Both the position numbers and the translations under genes were made by a program. Positions 25,185-33,665 of a stretch of DNA of 64,000 nt are shown one piece after another. The notes beneath the pieces were generated by a model. It was not told where the DNA came from. It saw only the letters and a program-made list of their open reading frames with translations, and did no database searches. Source of the DNA: Agromyces larvae (GTDB lineage Bacteria; Actinomycetota; Actinomycetes; Actinomycetales; Microbacteriaceae); assembly GCF_022811705.1 (NCBI RefSeq), contig NZ_CP094528.1, positions 3,162,001 through 3,226,000 of the forward strand. The letters are read 5' to 3'. Position 1 is the stretch's first letter, and each line of letters starts with the position of its first letter.

Positions 25185-26437
25185 GCGTGATCCGCGAGCG
25201 CATCCGGGTGACACCCGAGCTGCAGAACGACGACCGCTACCACGAGGTGCCGTTCGAGGTGCCCCCTGGCACGCCCTCGATCGAGGTGTCGATCGACTTC
25301 GACGGCTCGGTCGCCGGCATCGACCTCGGCTGCGAGGGCGCGGCCGGATGGCGCGGCTGGTCGGGCGGGGCGCGCACCGACTACGTCATCGAGGCGGATG
25401 CCGCGACCCCCGGGTATCTTCCCGGCGCCCCCGAGCCGGGGATCTGGAAGGTCGTGCTGGGCTTGCACCGCGTTCCGGCGGCGGGCGTCGACGTGGATGT
25501 CACGATCAGCCTGCCGGCGACCAGGCCGGCGCCCCGGCCCGAGGCGGTGCCGCCGGTCGCGCGCACCGTGCGCGGCAGCGACCGCGGGCTGCCGGCGGAG
25601 CCGGGGCTCACCTGGTTCGCGGGCGACTTCCACGGGCACACGGTGCACTCCGACGGGCGGCTGCCCATCGGCGGGCTCGCGACGCTGGGCGTGGCATCCG
25701 GTCTCGACTTCCTCGCCGTGACCGACCACAACACCGTGAGCCATCATGCCCACCTGGCCGCGGAGGGCGCGACGCACGGGATCACGCTGCTGCCGGGCCA
25801 GGAGGTCACCACCCACCTCGGGCACGCGAACGCCTTCGGTGACATCGGATGGATCGACTTCCGTCGGCCCGCCCAGCACTGGGTCGACGAGGTCGAGCGT
25901 CGCGGTGGCATCCTGAGCATCAACCACCCGATCTCGGGCGACTGCTCGTGGGTGCACCGCCTCGAGCGCCGGCCCGCCGCCGTCGAACTCTGGCACGCCA
26001 CCTGGTACCTCGAGCTCATCTCGACGGCGCCGTTCGCGTGGTTCCGCACCTGGCCGCAGGGGGCGACGCTGCTGGGCGGCAGCGACTTCCACCTGCCCGA
26101 GGAGCCGCAGCGCCCGGGCACGCCGACGACGTGGGTGGCCGCGGAGGACGACTCGGCCGAGGCGATCCTCGAGGGCGTGCGGCTCGGCCGCACGGCGGTG
26201 ACCGGCGCGGCCGAGCTGGTCGACGGCGTCGGCGTGCCGCAGCTCATGGCCGCGCCCGCGCTGGTGCGCGTCGGCGACGAGCTCGTCGCGGTCGACGCCG
26301 ACGGGCTGATCCTCGTCGACGGTGCCGGCCGGCGACGGATGGTCCGCGGCGCACGCGCCGGATTCACCCTCGACCGCGCCGACGGCCCCTTCCACCTCGC
26401 CGACTCGGATCGGCGCATCCTCGCCCTCAGCGCCTGA
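25181..26437 (+). CDS. CehA/McbA-like PHP-domain metallohydrolase
   Basis: 418 residues. The first ~135 residues form a beta-rich, non-catalytic domain; the PHP domain begins at about 144 with GDFHGHTVHSDG (His151, His153, His156), then TDHN (181-184), GQEVTTH, NHP and GGSDFH, a complete set of metal ligands. PHP proteins hydrolyse phosphoesters or, in CehA/McbA, carbamate-type esters, using a polynuclear metal centre. There is no signal peptide, so it acts on imported material. It overlaps the ATPase gene by ATGA and precedes the mannosidase, which suggests it removes a phosphate or ester group from the imported compound; that is inference. Confidence 0.82.
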   Translation: MSVIRERIRVTPELQNDDRYHEVPFEVPPGTPSIEVSIDFDGSVAGIDLGCEGAAGWRGWSGGARTDYVIEADAATPGYLPGAPEPGIWKVVLGLHRVPAAGVDVDVTISLPATRPAPRPEAVPPVARTVRGSDRGLPAEPGLTWFAGDFHGHTVHSDGRLPIGGLATLGVASGLDFLAVTDHNTVSHHAHLAAEGATHGITLLPGQEVTTHLGHANAFGDIGWIDFRRPAQHWVDEVERRGGILSINHPISGDCSWVHRLERRPAAVELWHATWYLELISTAPFAWFRTWPQGATLLGGSDFHLPEEPQRPGTPTTWVAAEDDSAEAILEGVRLGRTAVTGAAELVDGVGVPQLMAAPALVRVGDELVAVDADGLILVDGAGRRRMVRGARAGFTLDRADGPFHLADSDRRILALSA

Positions 26438-26450
26438 CGGAGCATCCGCA

Positions 26451-29327
26451 ATGACCCAGCCGACCAACCCGACCGCCGACTCCACGCGAAAGACCGAGGA
26501 ACCGACGATGCCCGCACCCGACGAACTCGTGATCGTGCCGCACACCCACTGGGATCGCGAGTGGTACGAGCCGCACGACGTGTTCCGCCTGCGGCTCGTC
26601 CACATGCTCGACCGGCTGTTCACCACGCTCGAGCGGAATCCCGACTATCGGTTCACGCTCGACGGACAGGCCGCCGCGGTCGACGACTACCTCGAGATCC
26701 GTCCCGAGCAGCGTGACCGGGTCGCGGCGGCGGTCGAACGCGGGCAGCTCGCGATCGGGCCGTTCCTGATCCTGCTCGACGAGTTCCTCTGCGACGGCGA
26801 GACCATCGTGCGCAACCTCGAGCTCGGTCTGAAGTCGAGCCGTCGCATCGGCCCCGAGATGCGGGTCGGGTACCTGCCCGACATGTTCGGGCACGCCGCG
26901 CAGATGCCGCAGCTGCTGCGCGGGTTCGGCATCCGGCACGCGGCACTCTGGCGCGGCGTGCCCGCGCGCGTCGACCGGCACGCGTTCGCCTGGCGCTCGC
27001 CCGACGGGTCGGTCGTGCGCACCGAGTATCTGCTCGACGGGTACGGCAACGCGCTCGACCTGTTCGCGCTGCCCGGTCAGCTCGAACAGCTCGTCGCCGA
27101 GTATGGGCGGTCGATCGCGAGTTGGTACGGCAGCGACCCCATTCTCGGCATGCTCGGCACCGACCACAGCGCCCCTCCCGCCGATCTGATCGAGGTCGTC
27201 GGCGCCGCGACGGATGCCGGCATCTCGACTCGGCTGTCGGTCGACACGATCGAGGGGTACGTGCGCCGGGTCGCGCCCGAGTGGGATGCCGGCGACGACG
27301 CCGCGCTCGACGGATGGCCCGCCGTCGACGGCGAGCTGCGCTCGCACGCACGCGGCAACCTGCTGCCCGGCGTCTTCTCGATCCGCACGAACCTGAAGCG
27401 TGCGATGGCCGACGCCGAGCGCCGGCTCTCGGTCGCTGAACGGCTCGACGCCGCATTCGGCGCCGACGATCACCGCGCGTTCTTCGACACCGCGTGGTAC
27501 CGCCTGGTGGAGTCCACCGCCCACGACTCGGTGACCGGCTGCGGGGTCGACACCACGGCCGACGAGGTCGAGAACCGGCTCGCGACCGCGGCGCATGTCG
27601 CGCGCGGCGTCGTGCTGCGCACCATGGAGCGGCTCGCGGCCGCGGTGCCGCCCGAGCGGTTCGTCGTCGCCAACCCCGCCGGGTTCGCGCGTCGCGCCCA
27701 CGTCGAGGTGCGGCTCGACGACCCCGCGCGACGCGAGCTCGGCTCGGGCGTGCAGCTGCTCGACGGGTTCCCCGAGGTGCTGGGCGACGAGGTGATGCGG
27801 ACCTCCGACCTGCGCCGGCTGCTCGCCCGCATCCACGGGCGCGAGCTGTTCGGTCAGCTCATCAACGACTGGCGGTTCACCGACGAGGGCCTGCGGTTCG
27901 ACGTCGCCGAGGCGCCGGTCGGCGACTTCGACCTCGCCGCGTTCGTCGCCGAACTCGAACGACGCATCGCGAGCGACCCCGACGACGCCCGCACCTGGCG
28001 GGTCGAGATCATCGCGGCGCCGCGGCGGCGGGCGATCGTCGGGGTCGATGTCGGCGGGCTCGCCGCGGTCGAGGTCGACCCCGCGACGGCGAGCTCGCTC
28101 GGGCATGCGGGTGGCGACGTCGTGCGGGTCGGCGCCGACGGGCGGACGCTCGCGAACGCGTCGCTCTCGGTCGTCGTCGGCGAGACCGGCTCGGTGCGCA
28201 TCGAGACGGTGGGCGGGGCGGGCGGCGAGCGCACCGTGCTCGACGACGTGCTGCGACTCGTCGACGAGGGCGACCGCGGCGACTCGTACAACTACGGCCC
28301 GATGGCGGCCGGCACCGTCGTCGACACCCCCGACGCGGTCGAGATCACGGTGCTCGAGTCGGGGCCGATTCGCGGCCGGGTACTCGTGCGGCGGCGCTAC
28401 ACCCTGCCCGCCTCGATCGATGCGACCGACCCCGACCGCCGCGCTGCGGCGCCGGTGCCGCTCGACGTCGACACCGTGCTCGAGCTGCGCGAGGGCGAGC
28501 CGATGCTGCGGGTCGCGGTCGAGTTCACGAACCTCGCCGCCGACCACCGCCTGCGGCTGCTCGTACCGACCGGTGCGAGCGACCTGCCGACCTCGGCGGC
28601 GGCCGGCCAGTACGCGGTGACCGAGCGCGGGCGATCCGGTGAGGGCGGCTGGGGCGAGTTCCCCCTGCCGACGTTCCCGGCCGCCCGGTTCGCCGCGGCC
28701 GGGGCGGCGACCCTCCTCGTCACGAAGCACTCCGAGTACGAGCTCGTCGCCGACGAGGCATCCGGCCAGGACGCCCTGGCCCTCACCCTCGTGCGCTCGG
28801 TGGGCCTCATGAGCGTGAACATCCATCCCCTTCGCGACGAGCCCGCCGGAGCGCAGTTCCCGGTGCCCGGCGCGCAGTACCTCGGCGCGCGCGTGCGCAC
28901 CGAACTCGCGGTGCTGCCGTCGCCCGACGGCTGGGCTGCGGCCGACGCACCGCGCTGGGCCGAGCTGCTGCGCAGCGAGCCCGAGGTCGCGCGCGGTACG
29001 CGCGGCGGCCCGGCGGTGGTCGGCGGCGTCGCGGGCGCGGGCGGTGCGGCCGACGCGGCAGGGCTTCCGGATGTCTCGGTGCTCGAGGTCGGCGGATCGG
29101 TCGTGCTCGAGTCGTATCGGTGGGTCGAGGGCGGTGTGCTCGAGGCCCGCTTCGTGAACTACGGCGCCTCGCCCGCGCGGCTCGCCGCCGTGGCATCCGG
29201 AATCTGGGATCGCACCGACCTGACCGGGCGCGTCATCGAGCGTGATGTGGATCTCACCGGGTTCATGATGGGTCCGGCGCGGATCGAGACGTTCCGGAGC
29301 CGCGGGAGCGCCCCAGATCGGGGGTGA
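26451..29327 (+). CDS. Alpha-mannosidase, glycoside hydrolase family 38
   Basis: 958 residues. VPHTHWDREWY (about 30-39) is the hallmark GH38 start with zinc-binding His, and YLPDMFGHAAQMPQLL (about 141-156) contains the likely nucleophile Asp144. HDSVTGCGVDTT carries another zinc-site His near residue 360. Beta-sandwich domains fill the C-terminal half. GH38 enzymes release terminal alpha-mannose with retention. No signal peptide, so it is cytoplasmic and acts after import. I report the ATG at 26451 (GGAG eight bases upstream); the in-frame ATG at 26508 has an even better GAGGA and starts nearer the conserved domain. It is the last gene of the operon. Confidence 0.9.
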   Translation: MTQPTNPTADSTRKTEEPTMPAPDELVIVPHTHWDREWYEPHDVFRLRLVHMLDRLFTTLERNPDYRFTLDGQAAAVDDYLEIRPEQRDRVAAAVERGQLAIGPFLILLDEFLCDGETIVRNLELGLKSSRRIGPEMRVGYLPDMFGHAAQMPQLLRGFGIRHAALWRGVPARVDRHAFAWRSPDGSVVRTEYLLDGYGNALDLFALPGQLEQLVAEYGRSIASWYGSDPILGMLGTDHSAPPADLIEVVGAATDAGISTRLSVDTIEGYVRRVAPEWDAGDDAALDGWPAVDGELRSHARGNLLPGVFSIRTNLKRAMADAERRLSVAERLDAAFGADDHRAFFDTAWYRLVESTAHDSVTGCGVDTTADEVENRLATAAHVARGVVLRTMERLAAAVPPERFVVANPAGFARRAHVEVRLDDPARRELGSGVQLLDGFPEVLGDEVMRTSDLRRLLARIHGRELFGQLINDWRFTDEGLRFDVAEAPVGDFDLAAFVAELERRIASDPDDARTWRVEIIAAPRRRAIVGVDVGGLAAVEVDPATASSLGHAGGDVVRVGADGRTLANASLSVVVGETGSVRIETVGGAGGERTVLDDVLRLVDEGDRGDSYNYGPMAAGTVVDTPDAVEITVLESGPIRGRVLVRRRYTLPASIDATDPDRRAAAPVPLDVDTVLELREGEPMLRVAVEFTNLAADHRLRLLVPTGASDLPTSAAAGQYAVTERGRSGEGGWGEFPLPTFPAARFAAAGAATLLVTKHSEYELVADEASGQDALALTLVRSVGLMSVNIHPLRDEPAGAQFPVPGAQYLGARVRTELAVLPSPDGWAAADAPRWAELLRSEPEVARGTRGGPAVVGGVAGAGGAADAAGLPDVSVLEVGGSVVLESYRWVEGGVLEARFVNYGASPARLAAVASGIWDRTDLTGRVIERDVDLTGFMMGPARIETFRSRGSAPDRG

Positions 29328-29378
29328 GCGCGGTGCCGCGGTGCACCGCGGCACGTCCACCCGTCTACTGTCACCACA

Positions 29379-29391
29379 TTCGGACATTCTG
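29379..29391. promoter_or_regulatory. Putative IolR operator in front of the regulator gene
   Basis: TTCGGACATTCTG, directly upstream of the GGAGG of the regulator gene, matches the minus-strand reading of the iolC promoter site (TTAGGACATTCTG) at 12 of 13 positions. A site overlapping the translation initiation region suggests autoregulation. Confidence 0.45.
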
Positions 29392-29399
29392 GAGGCCAC

Positions 29400-30164
29400 A
29401 TGGCACAGCTCCCCGAGCAGCGGCTCCCCGTCGAGCTGTTCCTCGACCTCGACCGCTCGGGCCCGGTGCCGCTGTACTACCAGGTGGCGCAGCGCCTCGA
29501 GCAGGCGATCCGCGACGAGACCCTGCCGGCCGGTGCGCGCCTCGAGAACGAGGTCGCGCTCGCGAGCCGGCTGGGGCTGTCGCGGCCGACGATCCGCCGG
29601 GCCATCCAAGACCTCGTCGACCAGGGTCTGCTCGTGCGGCGCCGCGGCATCGGCACCCAGGTCGTGCACGGACGCGTCACCCGCAACGTCGAGCTGACCA
29701 GCCTCTACGAAGACCTCGAACGCGCCGGGCAGGAGCCGACGACCACCGTGCTCGACGTCGCGTCCGCGACCGCCGACGAGCGGGTCGCCGAGGCCCTGGG
29801 CGTGCCGGTCGGCAGCCCGACGCTGCACATCCGCCGCCTGCGGTTCGCCGACGGCGTGCCGCTCGCGATCCTCGACAACGTGCTGCCCGCCGCCTACGCC
29901 GACCTCGAGCGCGACGACCTCGAACGGCACGGGCTGTACCAACTGCTGCGCGCCCGAGGCGTCACGATGCGCGTCGCCAAACAGCGCATCGGCGCACGCG
30001 CCGCGACCGCGCAGGAGGCCGACCTGCTCGACCTGCGCCGCGGCGCGGCGATCCTCACGATGTCGCGCACCGCGTTCGACAACGCCGGCGTGGCCGTCGA
30101 GTACGGCCAGCACTGCTACCGCCCCGACCGGTACGCGTTCGAGGTGACGCTGGTGGAGCGCTAG
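29400..30164 (+). CDS. iolR: GntR-family regulator, HutC subfamily, probable inositol regulator
   Basis: 254 residues. The winged helix-turn-helix spans about 20-90 (ENEVALASRLGLSRPTIRRA is the HTH, GLLVRRRGIGTQVV the wing), followed by a UTRA ligand-binding domain (about 100-250) with LHIRRLRFADGVPLAI and FDNAGVAVEYGQHCYRPDRY. The wing and the opening PVPLYYQVAQRLEQAI resemble C. glutamicum IolR as I remember it. It sits between the sugar operon and the inositol operon, and TGTC-type sites occur at both promoters and its own. Repression relieved by an inositol intermediate is the expected mode. The symbol is by analogy, not by search. Confidence 0.75.
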   Translation: MAQLPEQRLPVELFLDLDRSGPVPLYYQVAQRLEQAIRDETLPAGARLENEVALASRLGLSRPTIRRAIQDLVDQGLLVRRRGIGTQVVHGRVTRNVELTSLYEDLERAGQEPTTTVLDVASATADERVAEALGVPVGSPTLHIRRLRFADGVPLAILDNVLPAAYADLERDDLERHGLYQLLRARGVTMRVAKQRIGARAATAQEADLLDLRRGAAILTMSRTAFDNAGVAVEYGQHCYRPDRYAFEVTLVER

Positions 30165-30197
30165 CGGTCTCCGGCACCCGACCCCGCCCTCCCCGAT

Positions 30198-30284
30198 GTA
30201 CGCAATTCAGGAGCGCACCGGCGTGTCGTGGCATCCGCTCGGCGTGTCGCGGCGACACGCCGACTCCCGACCTGAATTGCGTAC
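30198..30284. repeat. Palindromic element, family P1 (copy 2)
   Basis: Arms GTACGCAATTCAGG / CCTGAATTGCGTAC, 87 bp, with inner GGCGTGTCG / CGACACGCC arms. It lies 33 bases past the regulator stop. Confidence 0.85.
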
Positions 30285-30293
30285 CGTTCTCAC

Positions 30294-30432
30294 GTGCACG
30301 ACCTGCTCTGGGAGCGTCCGGCCGAAGGTCGCCACGTCTCGGCGGGCCAGCGGCCCGACCGAGTTCCTCGGGGTCGACTATCCGGGCGACGAGGAGTACA
30401 TCCACACCCTCGACGAGTACCTCGCCCGCTAG
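30294..30432 (+). pseudogene. Small ORF with an apparent frameshift
   Basis: From the GTG at 30294 the frame reads MHDLLWERPAEGRHVSAGQRP; dropping one base near 30358 continues as TEFLGVDYPGDEEYIHTLDE then YLAR and stop. Both halves look like real protein and neither alone makes sense, so a ~45-residue gene seems to carry a one-base insertion. Its 5' end touches the P1 palindrome. No family recognised. Confidence 0.3.
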
Positions 30433-30474
30433 CGAGCAGAGGGGCGCGCGCGGCGCGCGGCGCGACCACCGGGG

Positions 30475-32388
30475 TCACCCCAGCAGCGGCCGTTGCCGAC
30501 CCCGCTCCTGGTCGTACCGCTCGCGCGCCGCGCGCGCGTTGTCGAGCTCTGCGACCTCGGCCGGCGGCACCTCCCACCAGCCCTCGCCGTCGGGCGCGTC
30601 GGGCAGCGGGTCGACCTCGACGTGGATGACGGTCGAGGTCACCGAGCGCTTCGCGGCTCGCACGGCCTCGGCGAGGCGGGCGGCCACATCGGGGCCGGGG
30701 GCGACATCGATCACGTCGACGCCGTAGCTGCGGGCGTTCGCCGCGAGGTCGATGGCGGGCGGCTCGGCCGCGCGCAGATCGGGCGCGGTCGGGTCGACCT
30801 GTCCGTACCAGGTGCCGAACCGGTCGGTGCCGACGCTCTCCGACAGCCGGCCGATCGACGCGTAGCCGTGGTTCTGCACGATGACGACGATGAGTTTGAT
30901 GCCCTCGGCGACCGCGGTCACGAGCTCGGAGTGCAGCATGAGGTACGAGCCGTCGCCGACGAGCACGATCACGTCGCGGTCGTCTCCGGCGGCGAGCAGC
31001 CCGCGCTTCGCTCCGAGCCCGCCGGCGATCTCGTACCCCATCGTCGAGAAGGCGTACTCGACGTGGTAGCCGAGCGGGTCGCGCACCCGCCACAGCTTGT
31101 GCAGATCGCCGGGCAGGGAGCCGGCGGCCTGCACGAGCACATCACGGGCATCGGATGCCTCGTGCACGGCGCCGATCACCTCGGCCTGCGTCGGCAGTTC
31201 GCGCCCGGTCGGGGCGAGGGCGGCGTCGACGGTTGCGTTCCACGTGGAACGCTCGCGGTCGATGTGCTCGGCGTACGCAGAGGCGACCCGGTACCGCGAC
31301 AGACCCTCGGCGAACGCGTCCAGCGCTTCGCGGGCGTCGGCGAGCACCGGCAGGCGGCTGCCGTGCTTGAACGCGTCGACCGCGGCGACGTTGACGTTCA
31401 CGAATCGCACCTCGGGATGCCGGAACGCCGTGCGGCTCGCGGTCGTGAAGTCGCTCCATCGGGTTCCGATGCCGATCACGACGTCGGCGTCGGCCGCGAG
31501 CCGGTTCGCTGCGGTCGACCCGGTGGCGCCGATGCCGCCGAGGTACTGCGGGTGATCCCACGGCAGGGCGCCGCCGCCGGCCTGGGTGGTCGCGACCGGG
31601 ATGCCGGTCTGCTCGGCGAATCGGGCGAGCACCGCTTCGGCGCCCGAGTAGAGCACGCCGCCGCCGGCGACGATGAGCGGATGCTCCGCCGCAGCGATCG
31701 CAGCCAGCGCACGGTCGAGCTGCCCACGCTGGGGGAGCGGCCGTGACAGGTGCCAGTCGCGTTCGGCGAGGAACTCGACCGGCACGTCGAGCGCCTCGGC
31801 CTGCACGTCCTCAGGCAGCGCGATGGTGACCGCGCCGGTGTCGGCGGGATCGGTCAGCACCCGCATCGCGCCGAGCGCGATCGAGAAGAGCTGCTCGGGC
31901 CGGTCGACGCGGTCGAAGAACCGCGAGAGCGGACGGAACGCGTCGGTCACCTGGATGCCCGGATCGTGCGGATGCTCCAGCCCCTGCAGCACCGGGTCGG
32001 CGCTGCGCGAGGCGAACACGTCACTGGGCAGCAGCAGCGCCGGCAGTCGGTTCGACGTCGCGAGGGCGGCCCCGGTCAGCATGTTCGCCGAGCCCGGCCC
32101 CACCGACGCCGTGGTCGCGAGCGTCGCCAGCCGCCGATGCATCCGCGCGAACCCGACCGCCTGGTGCACCAGCGCCTGCTCGTTGCGTCCCTGCCGGAAC
32201 GGCAGCAGGCCCGGCTCCAGCAGGTGCGCCTGCCGCAGCGCCTGACCGAGCCCCGCGACGTTGCCGTGGCCGAAGATGCCGAGCACGCCCGGCACGGTGC
32301 GTTCGCGGTGGTCGCCGTCGACCGTGTACTGGTTGGCGAGGAACGCCACCAGCGCCTGCGCGACGGTCATGCGGCGGGTGCGGGTCAT
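30475..32388 (-). CDS. iolD: 3D-(3,5/4)-trihydroxycyclohexane-1,2-dione hydrolase
   Basis: 637 residues, thiamine-diphosphate enzyme of the acetolactate synthase fold. FRQGRNEQALVHQAVGFA near the N-terminus holds the cofactor-activating Glu; the TPP/Mg motif is GDGSY (from 478) through N506-H507. The size equals that of other IolD proteins. It hydrolyses the ring of trihydroxycyclohexanedione to 5-deoxy-glucuronate, the ring-opening step of inositol catabolism. The start overlaps the iolB stop (ATGA). Its order after iolB in the operon and the complete set of cofactor residues make this a confident call. Confidence 0.93.
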   Translation of the reverse strand: MTRTRRMTVAQALVAFLANQYTVDGDHRERTVPGVLGIFGHGNVAGLGQALRQAHLLEPGLLPFRQGRNEQALVHQAVGFARMHRRLATLATTASVGPGSANMLTGAALATSNRLPALLLPSDVFASRSADPVLQGLEHPHDPGIQVTDAFRPLSRFFDRVDRPEQLFSIALGAMRVLTDPADTGAVTIALPEDVQAEALDVPVEFLAERDWHLSRPLPQRGQLDRALAAIAAAEHPLIVAGGGVLYSGAEAVLARFAEQTGIPVATTQAGGGALPWDHPQYLGGIGATGSTAANRLAADADVVIGIGTRWSDFTTASRTAFRHPEVRFVNVNVAAVDAFKHGSRLPVLADAREALDAFAEGLSRYRVASAYAEHIDRERSTWNATVDAALAPTGRELPTQAEVIGAVHEASDARDVLVQAAGSLPGDLHKLWRVRDPLGYHVEYAFSTMGYEIAGGLGAKRGLLAAGDDRDVIVLVGDGSYLMLHSELVTAVAEGIKLIVVIVQNHGYASIGRLSESVGTDRFGTWYGQVDPTAPDLRAAEPPAIDLAANARSYGVDVIDVAPGPDVAARLAEAVRAAKRSVTSTVIHVEVDPLPDAPDGEGWWEVPPAEVAELDNARAARERYDQERGRQRPLLG

Positions 32389-33665
32389 CCGTTGTTCCCT
32401 TCGTCCTCCGAGCTCGCTGAGCTGGTCGAAGCGGGCCCTTCGACAGGCTCAGGGACCTTGTCGCTCGCTGAGCTTGTCGAAGCGGGCCGTTCCCCTTCGA
32501 CAGGCTCAGGGACCTTGTCGCTCGCTGAGCTGGTCGAAGCGGGCGCTTCCCCTTCGACAGGCTCAGGGACCTTGTTGCTCGCTGAGCTTGTCGAAGCGAG
32601 CCGTTCCCCTTCGACAGGCTCAGGGGGCCCTTCCCCTTCGACGGGCTCAGGGACCTTGTCGCTCGCTGAGCTTGTCGAAGCGAGCCGTTCCCCTTCGACA
32701 GGCTCAGCGAGCCCTTCCCCTTCGACAGGCTCAGGGGGCCCTTCGACGGCCACCCCGTACGGCAGCCGCGGGTCGATGCCCTGCGCGGGCCAGTCGTCGC
32801 GGATCCACGCCTGCGTCGGGTCGTCGCTGATCAACCAGGCACGCTCGGCGCCCGGGCCGGCCATCACGTTCAGGTAGTACAGGTCGGCGCCGGGCGCCGC
32901 GGCGGCCGGCCCGTGGTACCCGAACGGCACGAGCGCGACGTCGCCGGTGCGCACGAGCGCCCGCGTCTCGATCTCGCCGGCCGGCGACGACGAGGTCGCG
33001 AAGAAGCCGGCCGGGTCGGCATCGCTCCGAGGCATCCGGCCGCGCTCGACCGCCGTCGCGAACCAGTAGATCTCTTCGAGCCGGGTCTCGCGCCCGGGCA
33101 GCTCCTCGTCGTGCTTGTGCGCCGGATGGCTCGACCAGCACCCGGCCGGAGTGATCACCTCGCACGCGATGATGCGGTCGGCGGCCAGCACGCCGGGCGT
33201 GCCGAAGTTGTGCACCTGACGGCTGGATGCTCCGCCGCCGCGCAGTTCGACCGGCACGTCGGCGGCGGCGATGCGACGCAGCGGATGCCGCGTGGTCGCG
33301 CGCGCCTCGGCGACCGCGACGGTGCCCGTGCCGGTGAGGGTCGCCGCCGTGCCGATCGGCAGGTAGCAGGTGTCGGTCGGGCCGTCGAAGACGGAGGCGC
33401 GGCCGACGAGCTCGATCGTGCCGCCGTCGCCGTCGCCGTCGCCGCCTCCCTCGCCGCCCTCGACCGCGACCGTGCACGACCCGGCCAGCGGGATCACGAT
33501 CCGTTCCACCGGCCGGGCGTCGAGCGTGAGCCGTTGCCCGCCGTCCAGCCGGCCGACGCGCAGGCCCGTCCACCGCCACCCGTCGATGCGGTCGTCCACC
33601 ACCACATCCCAGCCGTCGCGTGCGAGCGCGCCGCGCGGGTGGAACCACTCGTTCAGCCGGGCCAT
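32385..33665 (-). CDS. iolB: 5-deoxy-glucuronate isomerase with a repeat-encoded C-terminal tail
   Basis: 426 residues, of which the first ~305 form the bicupin IolB fold: NEWFHPRG start, FGTPGVLAADRII, and the metal region SSHPAHKHDEELP followed by EEIYWF. It converts 5-deoxy-glucuronate to 2-deoxy-5-keto-gluconate. Normal IolB ends shortly after WIRDDWPAQGIDPR (here ~296-305). The remaining ~120 residues are an alternation of seven EPVEG and five ASTSSAS units translated from an array of dispersed repeats at 32410-32760. The tail is probably disordered, and the ATGA junction with iolD is preserved. A poly-Gly/Asp loop (GGEGGGDGDGDGG) at about 69-81 is also unusual. Confidence 0.92.
   Translation of the reverse strand: MARLNEWFHPRGALARDGWDVVVDDRIDGWRWTGLRVGRLDGGQRLTLDARPVERIVIPLAGSCTVAVEGGEGGGDGDGDGGTIELVGRASVFDGPTDTCYLPIGTAATLTGTGTVAVAEARATTRHPLRRIAAADVPVELRGGGASSRQVHNFGTPGVLAADRIIACEVITPAGCWSSHPAHKHDEELPGRETRLEEIYWFATAVERGRMPRSDADPAGFFATSSSPAGEIETRALVRTGDVALVPFGYHGPAAAAPGADLYYLNVMAGPGAERAWLISDDPTQAWIRDDWPAQGIDPRLPYGVAVEGPPEPVEGEGLAEPVEGERLASTSSASDKVPEPVEGEGPPEPVEGERLASTSSASNKVPEPVEGEAPASTSSASDKVPEPVEGERPASTSSASDKVPEPVEGPASTSSASSEDEGNNG
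32410..32757. repeat. Array of 12 alternating TTCGACAGGCTCAG / CTGAGCTTGTCGAA repeats in the iolB 3' end
   Basis: Seven cores of the type CCTTCGACAGGCTCAGGG and five of the type CGCTGAGCTTGTCGAAGCG, mostly alternating with a period near 56-60 bases, plus a partial core at about 32741. Neighbouring opposite cores can pair into hairpins. All are in frame with iolB. Confidence 0.9.

Noticed and set aside
26427-30113. A 1,228-residue frame opposite the mannosidase and regulator
   Set aside because: It spans two well-supported genes on the other strand and has no recognisable motif.
30294-30629. A 111-residue + ORF
   Set aside because: Beyond residue ~25 it is Arg-rich shadow of iolD on the opposite strand.
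32410-32757. CRISPR array in the iolB 3' end
   Set aside because: Units alternate in orientation, are translated in frame, have no unique spacers and no cas genes are near.
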